Source: Cryptosporangium minutisporangium
GTDB taxonomy: Bacteria > Actinomycetota > Actinomycetes > Mycobacteriales > Cryptosporangiaceae
DNA length: 58,233 nucleotides
Reading direction: 5' to 3'
Assembly: GCF_039536245.1 (NCBI RefSeq)
Contig: NZ_BAAAYN010000052.1
Coordinates: 15,299 to 73,531, forward strand
The stretch's first letter is position 1, and every line of letters starts with the position of its first letter. This document shows, piece by piece, positions 32,859-41,918 of the stretch. The notes beneath the pieces were generated by a model. It had not been told where the DNA came from and searched no databases. It was given only the letters and a program-made list of their open reading frames with translations. A program made the position numbers and the translations under genes.

Positions 32859-33634
32859 GCGCCGTCGACTTCCACGCCCGGCTGCCGCCCGCCGCCGGGG
32901 CCCGTGACGACCTGCTGCGGGTCATGGACGACCTCGGAATCGGCCGGGCTGCGGTGTCCGCCGGTGGGCTGGTGGACCTGGATCGGCTCTCCGAGCTCGT
33001 CGGGGCCGGCGCCGGTCGATCCGCCCACCGCGGCGGACGGTCAGCGGTTCGGCCCGTCGCGGACAACGACTTCGTGCTCCGCAACACGCACCGCAGCGGC
33101 GGGCGCCTGCTGCCGTTCTTCTTCGCCGATCCGGCGACCGACGTGGCCGCCTACGCCGCCGAGGCGCCGAGCTACCGCGGCCTGGAGATCTCCCCGGCAG
33201 TGCACGGGGTGCGGCTCGACGATCCGGGTGTTCGTGCGCTGGTGGCCACTGCGGAAGCGGCTCGCCACCCGGTGTACGTGGTCTGTCTGGGCCGGCCCGG
33301 TACCCGCGCCGCCGACCTGGTGACGCTCGCCCGGGCGTTCCCGGCCGTGGACTTCGTCTTCGGACACTGTGGCTTCACCGGGCTGGACGTACGCGGCCTC
33401 GCCACGATCGCGCCGCAGCCGAACATCGTGGCCGAGACGTCCGGCTGCTTCACCGCGGTGGCCCGGCTGGCGCTGCACCGGCTCGGCCCGGACCGAGTGC
33501 TGTTCGGCACCGAGTACCCGCTGCAGCACCCCCGGGTGGAGCTGGCCAAGCTCGCCGCCCTCGACCTCGCCCCGGCCGTTCTCCGCAAAGTCACGTCGGA
33601 GAACGCGCTCCGCCTGCTCGGAGAGGAGACCTGA
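32855..33634 (+). CDS. Amidohydrolase-2 family protein (benzoxazole-cyclase-like)
   Basis: This 259-aa TIM-barrel protein belongs to the amidohydrolase-2 group. In benzoxazole clusters (nataxazole NatAM, A33853 BomN, as I recall them) such an enzyme closes the oxazole ring instead of hydrolysing an amide. The metal sites look changed: the usual DxHxH start is VDFHARL, keeping one His. GHCG (about 168-171) keeps the barrel His, and the late GSDxP is GTEYP, an Asp-to-Glu change. The start overlaps the GriH-like stop (ATGA). A role in cyclisation is inferred from the neighbours, which include an acyl-activating enzyme directly downstream. Confidence 0.8.
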   Translation: MSAVDFHARLPPAAGARDDLLRVMDDLGIGRAAVSAGGLVDLDRLSELVGAGAGRSAHRGGRSAVRPVADNDFVLRNTHRSGGRLLPFFFADPATDVAAYAAEAPSYRGLEISPAVHGVRLDDPGVRALVATAEAARHPVYVVCLGRPGTRAADLVTLARAFPAVDFVFGHCGFTGLDVRGLATIAPQPNIVAETSGCFTAVARLALHRLGPDRVLFGTEYPLQHPRVELAKLAALDLAPAVLRKVTSENALRLLGEET

Positions 33635-34908
33635 ATGACCACCACGCTGCCGGAGATCGGGGACTGGTCCTCGTTCGCCGACCTCGCCCGGCTCCAGGAC
33701 GCCCGGCTCGACGCCGTGCTCGCGGCCGCCGCCCGATCGCCGTTCTACCAGCGCCGGGGTGTCCCGTACGAGCTGGCCCTGGCACCGCTCACCACCACGA
33801 CCGATTTACGGGACGCCTACCCGTTCGGCCTGCTCGCGGTCGACCGCGCCCAGTTGGCCACCTACCACGAGTCCAGCGGCAGCAGCGGCGAGCCGACGGC
33901 GTCGTACTACACCGCGGCGGACTGGGACGACCTCGCCGGACGCTTCGCCCGCAAGTGGACCGGGATCCATTCGCAGGACACCTTCCTGGTGCGGACGCCG
34001 TACGCGCTGATGATCACCGGGCACCTCGCGCACGCCGCGGCCCGTCGTGCCGGTGCGACCGTCGTACCGGCGGACAACCGGTCGCTCGCGATGCCCTACG
34101 CGCGGCTGATCCGCGTGCTGCACGATCTCGACGTCACGGTGACCTGGTCGCTGCCGACCGAGACGCTGCTCTGGGTCGCCGCCGCGCGGCTGGCCGGGTA
34201 CGAGCCGGGTCGCGACTTTCCGGCCCTCCGGGCGTTGTTCGTGGCCGGGGAGCCGCTGAGCGCGGCCCGGCGGGCACGCATCGCGGCACTGTGGGGCGTC
34301 CCGGTCGTCGAGGAGTACGGCGCCACCGAGGTCGGCAGCCTGGCCGGCGTCTGCCCGCACGGGCGCCTGCACCTGTGGGCGGACCGGGCGATCGTCGAGG
34401 TGCACGACCCGGCCACCGGACAGATCAAACCGGACGGACGGGGCCGCCTCGTCGTCACGCCGCTCCACCGCGAGGCGATGCCGCTGCTGCGTTACGAGCT
34501 GGCGGACGAGGTCGAGGTCTCCTACCGGCCCTGTGCCTGCGGCTGGTGGCTGCCGGACGTACGGGTGCTGGGCCGGGCCGGCTCGGGCTATCGAGGGCTC
34601 ACCCAGCTTGGCCTGGAGGAGATCGTCTTCTCGCTCCCCGCCGAGCTCGGCGTCCTGTTCTGGCGGGCCCGCTTCGACGGGACACGGCTCACCGTCCAGA
34701 TCGAGGTCGCCGACCGGTACCGGGCCGCGGCGACGGAAGCGCTGGCGGTCGCGATCGGCGCCGCCTTCGACCTGGAGGTGACCGTGACCGCGGTGCCGCC
34801 GGGTGGCCTGGTGCCGGTCGAGCTGCTGACCGCCGCGCCGGACGTGCTGAAGCCGCGAATGCTGTTCGGCCCGGGTGAGTCCTGGGGCGCGGCCCACCGG
34901 TACTACTG

Positions 34909-34909
<1 letters not shown>
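33635..34909 (+). CDS. PaaK-like acyl-activating (adenylate-forming) enzyme
   Basis: This 424-aa ANL-superfamily protein resembles phenylacetate-CoA ligases. It should activate an aromatic carboxylate with ATP as acyl-adenylate or CoA ester. Motifs are the Ser/Gly/Thr loop ESSGSSGEPTASYYT (about 71-85), the adenine-side VVEEYGATEVGSLAG (about 224-238), RLVVTPLHREAMPLLRYELAD (in parts, about 270-290) and a C-terminal Lys in PDVLKPRMLFG. The ATG follows the amidohydrolase stop directly with GGAGAGGAG upstream. In benzoxazole pathways this class (NatL2, BomJ) activates 3-hydroxyanthranilate or its partner acid. The natural acid here is likely an aminohydroxybenzoate. Confidence 0.85.
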
Positions 34910-35694
<785 letters not shown>

Positions 35695-35710
35695 GAGAGA
35701 GGACTGTCCG

Positions 35711-36355
35711 GTGCCGATACCGTCGATCGCGTCGTACGCCATGCCGACCGCCGCCGAGCTGACCGAGGGCCCGGCGGGATGGCGGCCGGATCCGGCGCGC
35801 GCCGCGCTGCTCGTCCACGACATGCAGGGCTACTTCCTGGACTTCTTCCCGCCCGGGCAGTCGCCCACCACCGAGCTGCTCACGAACGTCCGCCGACTGA
35901 AGGACGCGGCGAGGACTCTCGGCATGCCGGTGATCCACACCGCGCAGCCGGGGCGGATGACGCCGGCCGCCCGCGGGCTGCTGCAGGACCTCTGGGGCCC
36001 CGGCATGACCGACGACCCACGGGCCACGGACATCGTGCCCGCGGTCGCGCCCGCACCGAGCGACACCGTGCTCACCAAGTACCGGTACAGCGCGTTCCAC
36101 CGGACGACGCTCGCCGCCGACCTCGCCGTCGCCGGGCGCGACCAGCTGGTCGTCTGCGGGGTGTTCGCCCACATCGGCTGCCTGCTCACCGCCGCCGACG
36201 CGTACGCCAACGACGTCCAGCCCTTCCTGGTCGCGGACGCGGTCGCGGACTTCAGCGCGGAGGAGCACCGGATGGCGCTCTGGTACGCCGCGCGCCGATG
36301 CGCCGCCACCCCGACGACCGACCAGGTCCTGAGCGCGCTCGAGGTCACGCCGTGA
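35711..36355 (+). CDS. phzD: Isochorismatase, PhzD type
   Basis: This protein (about 214 aa) follows PhzD almost throughout. It opens IPSIASYAMPTAAEL, with the catalytic Asp in LLVHDMQGYFLDF (about 38-50) and the Lys in LTKYRYSAFHRT (about 123). The segment CGVFAHIGCLLTAADAY has Ala-His-Ile where hydrolytic relatives keep another arrangement. PhzD removes pyruvate from ADIC, giving 2,3-dihydro-3-hydroxyanthranilate. There is no C-terminal aryl-carrier domain, unlike EntB. GTG at 35711 has GAGAGAGGA upstream, 16 bases after the SDR stop. It closes the plus-strand operon and converges on the second LuxR gene with an 11-base overlap. Confidence 0.92.
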   Translation: MPIPSIASYAMPTAAELTEGPAGWRPDPARAALLVHDMQGYFLDFFPPGQSPTTELLTNVRRLKDAARTLGMPVIHTAQPGRMTPAARGLLQDLWGPGMTDDPRATDIVPAVAPAPSDTVLTKYRYSAFHRTTLAADLAVAGRDQLVVCGVFAHIGCLLTAADAYANDVQPFLVADAVADFSAEEHRMALWYAARRCAATPTTDQVLSALEVTP

Positions 36356-37574
36356 CCGGGCCGTCGTCCGGGCCGGTGTGGTCGCGGGCGAGCCGGGCCA
36401 GCTCGACCCGCGAGGTGAGGTCGAGCTTCCGGAAGATCTGCCGCAGGTGGTAGTTGACCGTGTGCGGCGAGCGGCCGATGCGGCGGGCGATCTGCTGGTT
36501 GGTCAGCGCGCAGCCGACCAGCACCGCGATCTGCCGCTCCTGCTCGGTCAGCCCGCGCCAGTCCGGAGCCGGTCGGTCCGGCCCGGAGGCCCGTGCCGGA
36601 CCTCCGGGCGCCGGGCGGGGGCGACGCGACGCGCGCTCGTCACGGAGGGCCACCCGCACCGAGCGGGGTAGTGACTCCTCGACGGTCGCCCGCACCAGCT
36701 CGTGCCGGAACACCAAGTCCTCGTCCACCCCGATCACCAGGCCGGAGGCGAGCGCCTCGTCCACCGCGGGCACCAGCGCGGCAGCGTTGCGGTGCAGCAG
36801 CCCGGCCAGCTCACGGAGCCCGAAGCGCTGCCCGATCGTGGCGGCAACCTGCACCAGGTGGCGGGCCGGTGGCGACAGCGCGGCCAGCGTCGCGTCCAGC
36901 TGGGCTCGGATCCGCGCAGGCAGACGGATCGCGACGACGCCTGCGCGGCCGGCGTCGACCCGTAACAGGCGCTCCTCCCGCAGACCGGTGACGAGGTCCT
37001 GAACGGCCTGCGGATTCCCGGCGGCCACCGCGCTCAACGCGCGCAGTTCGGCGTCAGGCGCTCCGCCGGCGAGCGCCGTGAGCAGCGTGGCCACCGCCGA
37101 CGGCGTCAGCGGTTCGAGCACCACCCGGTGCAGACCGGCCTGGGTCACCTGCTCCGGCTCCGGCCAGGTCGCACCGCTCCGCCGGACGAGCACGACCAGC
37201 ACCGGCACGGTCCGGGCGATCGCCTCCAGCTCCGGCCACACCCGCGGGTGGATCCACTGCGGATGCTCACAGGTCAGCAGGCGAGGCACGATCGCACCCG
37301 GCGAGGCGTCGGCGGGCCCGTCGGCCGCGACGATCCGCCACATCCCGCTGCCGTCGATCCAATCCGCCTCGCGAACCGTCGCCGCTCCCCGTCGGCGGGC
37401 CGTGGTGACGAACTCCTGGAGCAGCCTGCTCTTCCCGCTGCCGCGGGGTCCCTCGATCACCGCCAGCGTCAACCGGCCGGCCGCCGTCCGGTCCAGGAGA
37501 TCACGGAGTTGTCGCTGCTCGCGGCCCCTACCCACGAGCGCCGGGAACCCGGGGTGACGTCGATCCCCCTGCAC
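36345..37574 (-). CDS. Short LuxR-family regulator with ATPase domain
   Basis: This 409-aa protein has Walker A GPRGSGKSRLL near residue 42 and a short helical sensor. Its C-terminal LuxR helix-turn-helix (GLTEQERQIAVLVGCALTNQ, then IARRIGRSPHTVNYHLRQIF) lies at about 335-395. It looks like a LAL protein with the TPR section removed, which is less than half the usual length. It converges on phzD with an 11-base overlap of coding ends. With the full-size LAL at 25601 the cluster has two related regulators, so a paired or antagonistic control is possible. The ATG region lacks an obvious Shine-Dalgarno. Confidence 0.88.
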   Translation of the reverse strand: MQGDRRHPGFPALVGRGREQRQLRDLLDRTAAGRLTLAVIEGPRGSGKSRLLQEFVTTARRRGAATVREADWIDGSGMWRIVAADGPADASPGAIVPRLLTCEHPQWIHPRVWPELEAIARTVPVLVVLVRRSGATWPEPEQVTQAGLHRVVLEPLTPSAVATLLTALAGGAPDAELRALSAVAAGNPQAVQDLVTGLREERLLRVDAGRAGVVAIRLPARIRAQLDATLAALSPPARHLVQVAATIGQRFGLRELAGLLHRNAAALVPAVDEALASGLVIGVDEDLVFRHELVRATVEESLPRSVRVALRDERASRRPRPAPGGPARASGPDRPAPDWRGLTEQERQIAVLVGCALTNQQIARRIGRSPHTVNYHLRQIFRKLDLTSRVELARLARDHTGPDDGPVTA

Positions 37575-37759
37575 GAGTCGTACCCCCTTCGCGAGACGCC
37601 GAATGGGGGCAGTCTGCGACGGATCGGCACCGGTGGCGGTGGCCGGGCATCAGTGGACACGGCGACCGGGCGCGGGCTACGATGCCCGACCCTCCCGCAG
37701 TGCGCCGCGACCGCGCGTTCTACCGTCGGTCTGTCGAGGTCCGGACGAGAGGCGGGGCG

Positions 37760-38047
37760 ATGGCCGAACAGAAGCCGCAGGTCGAGGTCGAGTACTGCGT
37801 CCGGTGCCGGTGGTTGCCGCGCGCGGCGTGGCTCGCCCAGGAGTTGCTGACCACGTTCGAGAACGATCTCCGCGCGGTCGCGCTGGTTCCGGGAACCGGC
37901 GGGGTGTTCGAGGTCCGGGTCGACGACACCGTCGTGTGGAGCCGCAAGGACGACGGCTTCCCCGAGCCGACGCAGGTCAAGCAGCGCGTCCGTGACCGGG
38001 TCGCCCCGGGCCGCAGCCTCGGCCACAGCGACGCCGCCGACGCCTGA
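37760..38047 (+). CDS. SelT/SelW/SelH-family thioredoxin-like protein (Cys form)
   Basis: This 95-aa protein matches the Rdx/SelW family: VEVEYCVRCRWLPRAAWLAQELLTTF (read in parts), then AVALVPGTGGVFEV and VWSRKDDGFPEPTQVKQRVRD. The CxxC (CVRC at about 12-15) replaces the CxxU of selenoproteins, so no selenocysteine machinery is needed. These small redox proteins may bind glutathione- or mycothiol-like partners. GAGAGGCGGGG lies upstream of ATG 37760. The gene diverges from the LuxR-type gene and ends at a hairpin. Confidence 0.9.
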   Translation: MAEQKPQVEVEYCVRCRWLPRAAWLAQELLTTFENDLRAVALVPGTGGVFEVRVDDTVVWSRKDDGFPEPTQVKQRVRDRVAPGRSLGHSDAADA

Positions 38048-38081
38048 CCGGCTCCCCACGTCCGTGCGACGGGAGAGCCGG
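38048..38081. terminator. Hairpin between convergent genes
   Basis: CCGGCTCCCC (38048-38057) pairs with GGGAGAGCCGG (38071-38081) with one bulged base. It lies between the SelW-like stop and the end of the LLM gene. Confidence 0.6.
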
Positions 38082-38097
38082 CCGGAAGGGATGGGGA

Positions 38098-38877
38098 TCA
38101 GCCGTTGATCTCGTCCCGCCAGGCGATCCACTGGCGCAGCTCGGTGAAGTCGTACGCGGGGCCGCCGGTCTCCACGGTGAACAGCGTGACGCCCAGATCG
38201 AGGAGCGTGCGACCGTTCTCGGCCGGCGTCCCCACGGCGCCGACCGAGATCTCGATCTCGGCCGGGTCCCGCCCGACGTCCGCGCAGTGCCGGCGGAGGA
38301 CGCCGAGCTTGCGCTCGACCGTCGCGGCGTCGCCGAAGCTGTGCCAGATGTCCGCGTGCTGGGCGACGAGCCGCAGCGTCTTCTTCTCGCCACCGCCACC
38401 GATGAGCACCGGGATGTGTCGGGTTGGCGCCGGGTTCAGCTTCGCCAGCCGCGACTCGATGCGGGGGAGCGCTTCGGCGAGGTCGTCGAGGCGACCGCCG
38501 GCCGTGCCGAACTCGTAGCCGTACTCGTCGTAGTCCTTCTCGAACCAACCCGAGCCGATGCCCAGCAGGAGCCGGCCGTCGCTGATGTGGTCGACCGTGC
38601 GCGCCATGTCGGCGAGGAGCTCCGGGTTGCGGTAGCTGTTGCAGGTCACCAGTGCGCCGATCTCGGCGCGGGAGGTCTGCTCGGCCCAGGCCGCGAGCAT
38701 CGTCCAGCACTCGAAGTGCTGGCCCTCGGGGTCGCCGTAGAGCGGGTAGAAGTGATCCCAGTTGAACAGGATGTCGACGCCGAGATCCTCGGCTTCTGCG
38801 GCCGCTCGGCGGATGGTCTGGTAGTCGGCGTGCTGGGGCTGGATCTGCACACCGATACGGACGGGCCTGGTGGTCAT
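38098..38877 (-). CDS. LLM-class F420-dependent oxidoreductase
   Basis: This 259-aa luciferase-like TIM-barrel protein probably uses coenzyme F420. It starts RIGVQIQPQHADYQTIRRAA and continues with VDILFNWDHFYPLYGD, IGALVTCNSYRNPELLADMARTVDHISDGRLLLGIGSGWFE (in parts) and HIPVLIGGGGEKKTLRLVAQHADIW. It fits the Rv-type F420 LLM subfamily, somewhat shorter than the 280-330 mean. ATG at 38877 was preferred over the longer frame opening at 39024, whose first 49 residues have no family match. The substrate is unknown. Confidence 0.9.
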   Translation of the reverse strand: MTTRPVRIGVQIQPQHADYQTIRRAAAEAEDLGVDILFNWDHFYPLYGDPEGQHFECWTMLAAWAEQTSRAEIGALVTCNSYRNPELLADMARTVDHISDGRLLLGIGSGWFEKDYDEYGYEFGTAGGRLDDLAEALPRIESRLAKLNPAPTRHIPVLIGGGGEKKTLRLVAQHADIWHSFGDAATVERKLGVLRRHCADVGRDPAEIEISVGAVGTPAENGRTLLDLGVTLFTVETGGPAYDFTELRQWIAWRDEING

Positions 38878-38973
38878 GGCCGAAGCGTAAACCGGCCGCC
38901 CCCGACCGGCGGTGGGCACGCCGGGGCTACGCGGCCGCTTCCCGACCTGCGGCCGGCCGTAGGCTGACGCGTC

Positions 38974-39708
38974 GTGGACGAGTTCGACGGCGCGGAGCTG
39001 AACACCGACCTGTGGTTGCCGCACTACCTACCGGCGTGGAGTTCGCGGGCGGAGACCCGGGCGTCGTACACGCTGGCCGATTCGTGCCTTCGCCTCTCGG
39101 TACCGGCCGATCAGGGCCTGTGGTGCGCCGACGACCACACGCCGCCGATGCGGGTGTCGGGCGTGCAGTCCGGGAACTGGTCGGGGCCGGTCGGCAGCAC
39201 CCGGGGCCAGCAGCCGTACCGGGACGGGCTCGCCGTCCGGGAGGAGCAGCCGCCGTTCCAGGGCTGGCTGCCGATCGGCGGGCGCCTGGAGATGCGGGCC
39301 CGGATGGTGCTGGGGCCGACGTCGATGGCGGCGTGGTGGCTGGTCGGCTTCGAGGACGTGCCGTCGCGGTGCGCCGAGATCTGCGTGGCCGAGGTTTTCG
39401 GGAGTGCGGTGGTGCCGGGGGAGTCGGCGGAGGTCGGCATGGGACTGCACGCCTTCCGTGATCCGGCGGCACGCGAGGACTTCGCCGCGCCCCGGCTGCC
39501 GATCGACGTCGCCGAGTTCCACACGTACGCGGTCGACTGGACGCACGAGCGGGTGGTGTTCTCGGTCGACGGCGCGGTCGTCCGGGAGTGCGCCGGGCCA
39601 CCGTGGTACCCGATGCAGCACATGCTCGCGGTGTTCGACTTCCCGGACGGCTCGGACGACGCGGGCCCGCCCCCCGAACTCGTCGTCGACTACCTCCGCG
39701 CGGAGTGA
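38974..39708 (+). CDS. GH16-like concanavalin-fold protein, catalytic Asp replaced
   Basis: This 244-aa protein starts with GTG and opens DEFDGAELNTDLWLPHYLPAW, the normal GH16 (beta-glucanase-like) beginning. The family's active site is ExDxxE. Here it reads EICVAE (about 136-141): both flanking Glu stay but the central Asp is Cys. Other landmarks are GGRLEMRARM, AAWWLVGFED, FHTYAVDWTHERVVFSVDG and HMLAVFDF. There is no signal peptide, unlike secreted glucanases. It may be a sugar-binding or poorly active relative acting inside the cell. It stands alone. Confidence 0.75.
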   Translation: MDEFDGAELNTDLWLPHYLPAWSSRAETRASYTLADSCLRLSVPADQGLWCADDHTPPMRVSGVQSGNWSGPVGSTRGQQPYRDGLAVREEQPPFQGWLPIGGRLEMRARMVLGPTSMAAWWLVGFEDVPSRCAEICVAEVFGSAVVPGESAEVGMGLHAFRDPAAREDFAAPRLPIDVAEFHTYAVDWTHERVVFSVDGAVVRECAGPPWYPMQHMLAVFDFPDGSDDAGPPPELVVDYLRAE

Positions 39709-39743
39709 CGGGCGCCCGGCCTCCAGCGCGTGCCGGATGCGCG

Positions 39744-40778
39744 TCAACCGGCGTCGGGGCGAAGGACCGTGATGCCGGGATGGGCGGCGGCCCCGACCTC
39801 GGCGAGGGCCTGCGGACCCGCGTCGAGGGGTAGCTCCCGGGTGACCAGGCGATCGAGGGGGAGGCTGCGCGCCAGCTCCAGCAGGCGCGGGTAGTCGTGC
39901 GCGGCCATGCCGTGGCTGCCGAGCACCGCCAGCTCGCGCGCGATGACCAGCTCCATCGGGACGCTCGGCCGCCCCGCGGCCGGGGGCAGCAACCCGACCT
40001 GGACGTGGCGTCCGCGTCGGCGCAGGCACCGTATCGACGCCTCGCACGCCGCGACTTGCCCCACCGCGTCGAGCGAGACGTGCGCGCCACCGCTGGTCAG
40101 GTCGACGATCGCGGCGGCGCTCGTAGCGTCCGCGGGGTCCAGCGCGTGCTCCGCGCCGAACGCGACGGCCAGCTGCCGGGCGTCCGGAGAAGGATCAGTG
40201 GCGAGCACCCGCGCGCCTGCCGCCACCGCGATCGCGACGGCCGACAGGCCGACGCCGCCGCACCCGTGCACGGCGACGAACTCCCCGGCGCGGACCCGCG
40301 CGACGTCGATCACGGCGCGGAACGCGGTCGCCACCCGGCACCCCAGGGCGGCGGCGTGCGTCGGCGAGAGGCCGTCCAGCCGGACGAGGTTGACGTCGGC
40401 GTGGTCGAGCGCCACGAACTGTGCGAACGAGCCCCAGCCGGTGAACCCCGGCTGCGTCTGGTTCCGGCACACCTGCTGGTCACCGGAGGCGCACTCGGGG
40501 CAGATCCCGCAGGCCGTGACGAACGGCGTGGTGACGACGTCACCGGGCCGCCACCGCCGGACGTCGGCCCCGACCGCGACGACCGTCCCGGCCAGTTCGT
40601 GGCCCGGAACGTGCGGCAGGTGGACGTCCGGGTCGTGGCCCTGCCAGCCGTGCCAGTCGCTCCGGCAGACACCGGTCGCGTCGACCGCCACGACGACGCC
40701 GTGCGGCGGTGGAGCCGGGTCCGGCACGTCGGTGACGCTCAGCGCGCCGCCGAACTCCTCGAAGTAGATCGCCCGCAC
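39744..40778 (-). CDS. Zinc-dependent alcohol dehydrogenase
   Basis: This 344-aa medium-chain dehydrogenase should oxidise alcohols or reduce aldehydes with NAD(P). Catalytic zinc residues are in ATGVCRSDWHGW and PGHELAG. The structural zinc site has four Cys in ACGICPECASGDQQVC. The cofactor fold contains GCGGVGLSAVAIAVAAGARVLATD, ending in Asp, which favours NAD. The layout fits the family well. One base separates it from the small upstream gene and a MarR gene leads the operon, so it is probably de-repressed by an aldehyde, phenol or related ligand. Confidence 0.93.
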   Translation of the reverse strand: MRAIYFEEFGGALSVTDVPDPAPPPHGVVVAVDATGVCRSDWHGWQGHDPDVHLPHVPGHELAGTVVAVGADVRRWRPGDVVTTPFVTACGICPECASGDQQVCRNQTQPGFTGWGSFAQFVALDHADVNLVRLDGLSPTHAAALGCRVATAFRAVIDVARVRAGEFVAVHGCGGVGLSAVAIAVAAGARVLATDPSPDARQLAVAFGAEHALDPADATSAAAIVDLTSGGAHVSLDAVGQVAACEASIRCLRRRGRHVQVGLLPPAAGRPSVPMELVIARELAVLGSHGMAAHDYPRLLELARSLPLDRLVTRELPLDAGPQALAEVGAAAHPGITVLRPDAG

Positions 40779-40779
40779 C

Positions 40780-40974
40780 TCAGGACTCCCTCTCCGGAGT
40801 GGGGAACGGCGCCCGGTCGGGGCCGACCCACCCCTGCTTGGCGGTCGGCGTCGCGAGCGTCGCCGGGTGGTGGAACCGGGTGAGCAGGCGCTCGTCGAGC
40901 AGCGCGGGGTGCCGTTCGACGAACGTGTCGAACGTGTCCTCGCCGGTCTCGGCGACGGGGAGGCCGTCGCTCAC
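40780..40974 (-). CDS. Small conserved-type hypothetical protein
   Basis: This 64-aa protein lies between the MarR and dehydrogenase genes. Its start overlaps the MarR stop (ATGA) and its stop lies one base from the dehydrogenase start, so translational coupling strongly supports that it is real. It is acidic at the N-terminus (ETGEDTFDTFVERHP) and Pro-rich at the end. No domain is recognised. A role with the dehydrogenase is an inference from context only. Confidence 0.7.
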   Translation of the reverse strand: MSDGLPVAETGEDTFDTFVERHPALLDERLLTRFHHPATLATPTAKQGWVGPDRAPFPTPERES

Positions 40975-41393
40975 CGGGCCACCTCCGTGAGGGCGTCGAG
41001 GCCGGCGCGCAGACCGTTGAGGGTTTCGGACGAGAGCCCGCCGAGAGCGCGCTGCTCCAGCGCGCTGATCGCGTCCCGGATCACGGCAGCGGTCGCGCGC
41101 CCGGCGTCGGTGAGTTCGATCAGTACGGCGCGTCGGTCGCCAGGGCGCGTCCCGCGAGTGACGAGCCCGCGCCGTTCCAACCGGTCGAGGACGCTGGTCA
41201 GCGTGGTCGGCCGGGAGCCGATGTCGGCGCCCAACTGGGAGACGGTGCGGGGCCGTCCGTCGGCGAGGTTGGCCAGGGCGCTGATCTCCGAGGCGGTCAG
41301 GTCCAGGTCGACCAGCTCGGCGGCGAGAAGCTGCAGCGTGGCGTGGGTGGCGCGCTGCAAGGCGAGCAGCGCGGACCAGCCGGTGGGTTCCAC
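40971..41393 (-). CDS. MarR-family transcriptional regulator
   Basis: This 140-aa winged-helix repressor shows the MarR plan: LTASEISALANLADGRPRTV, SQLGADIGSRPTTLTSVLDR for the recognition helix, and LERRGLVTRGTRPGDRRAVLIELTDAG for the wing, with dimer helices at both ends. It starts an operon with the small gene and the zinc dehydrogenase. An ACGAATTCGT palindrome lies 14 bases before its ATG, so it probably represses its own operon. Confidence 0.92.
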   Translation of the reverse strand: MEPTGWSALLALQRATHATLQLLAAELVDLDLTASEISALANLADGRPRTVSQLGADIGSRPTTLTSVLDRLERRGLVTRGTRPGDRRAVLIELTDAGRATAAVIRDAISALEQRALGGLSSETLNGLRAGLDALTEVAR

Positions 41394-41406
41394 GATTTCG
41401 GACTAT

Positions 41407-41416
41407 ACGAATTCGT
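41407..41416. promoter_or_regulatory. Palindrome ACGAATTCGT, candidate MarR operator
   Basis: This 10-bp perfect palindrome lies 14 bases upstream of the MarR start, in an AT-richer patch with ACTATA beside it that may be part of the promoter. Confidence 0.45.
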
Positions 41417-41501
41417 TCCTTCCGGGTCGAGCGCTTGACTCGGCTTACCGGCCGCTCCGACGGGGAATGCCGATCCCGACATCGCCGGCGAAGGAGTGAA
41501 C

Positions 41502-41789
41502 GTGGACACGCCCGATCAGCAGATCTTGTACGCGATCCGGCAGGAGATCTCGCAGCACCAGCTGAGCATGAACGCCAGCGGCCTCGATCTCGGCGTCGGC
41601 GTGGCCCTCATCGACACCGGCCGCGCGCAGTGGCAGCAGGACCCGGACCAGGTCGTGAGCTTCACCGCGGTCCAGTTCGCCCAGGCGATCGCCGCGGCGA
41701 AGCACCAGGGCATGGAGGACGCCTTCCAGATCGCCCAGGACGTGATCTCCCCGTCCGCCCCCGACGCACAGCCGACGACCCACCGCTGA
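41502..41789 (+). CDS. Hypothetical small protein
   Basis: This 95-aa protein has no recognised domain. It looks helical and soluble, rich in Gln and Ala, with QILYAIRQEISQHQLSMNAS and FTAVQFAQAIAAAKHQGMED. GTG at 41502 has AAGGAG five bases upstream, which beats GTG at 41496, which overlaps that ribosome site. Codon use matches real genes. It diverges from the MarR operon and precedes the ABC pair by about 130 bases. Confidence 0.65.
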   Translation: MDTPDQQILYAIRQEISQHQLSMNASGLDLGVGVALIDTGRAQWQQDPDQVVSFTAVQFAQAIAAAKHQGMEDAFQIAQDVISPSAPDAQPTTHR

Positions 41790-41918
41790 ACCCGCGTCGG
41801 CGCTCCAGCCGGAAGGAGGCAATTCCGGAGTCGGCTAGCCGACCGGATAGTGCGGTGCCCGAACGTTGCTGTCTATCGTTCACGCCGGTCAGCAGGGTGG
41901 GCGAAAGGACACAATAGA

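Noticed and set aside
37760-38047. Selenoprotein W with selenocysteine
   Set aside because: The redox motif is CVRC with two normal Cys codons; no in-frame TGA is read through.
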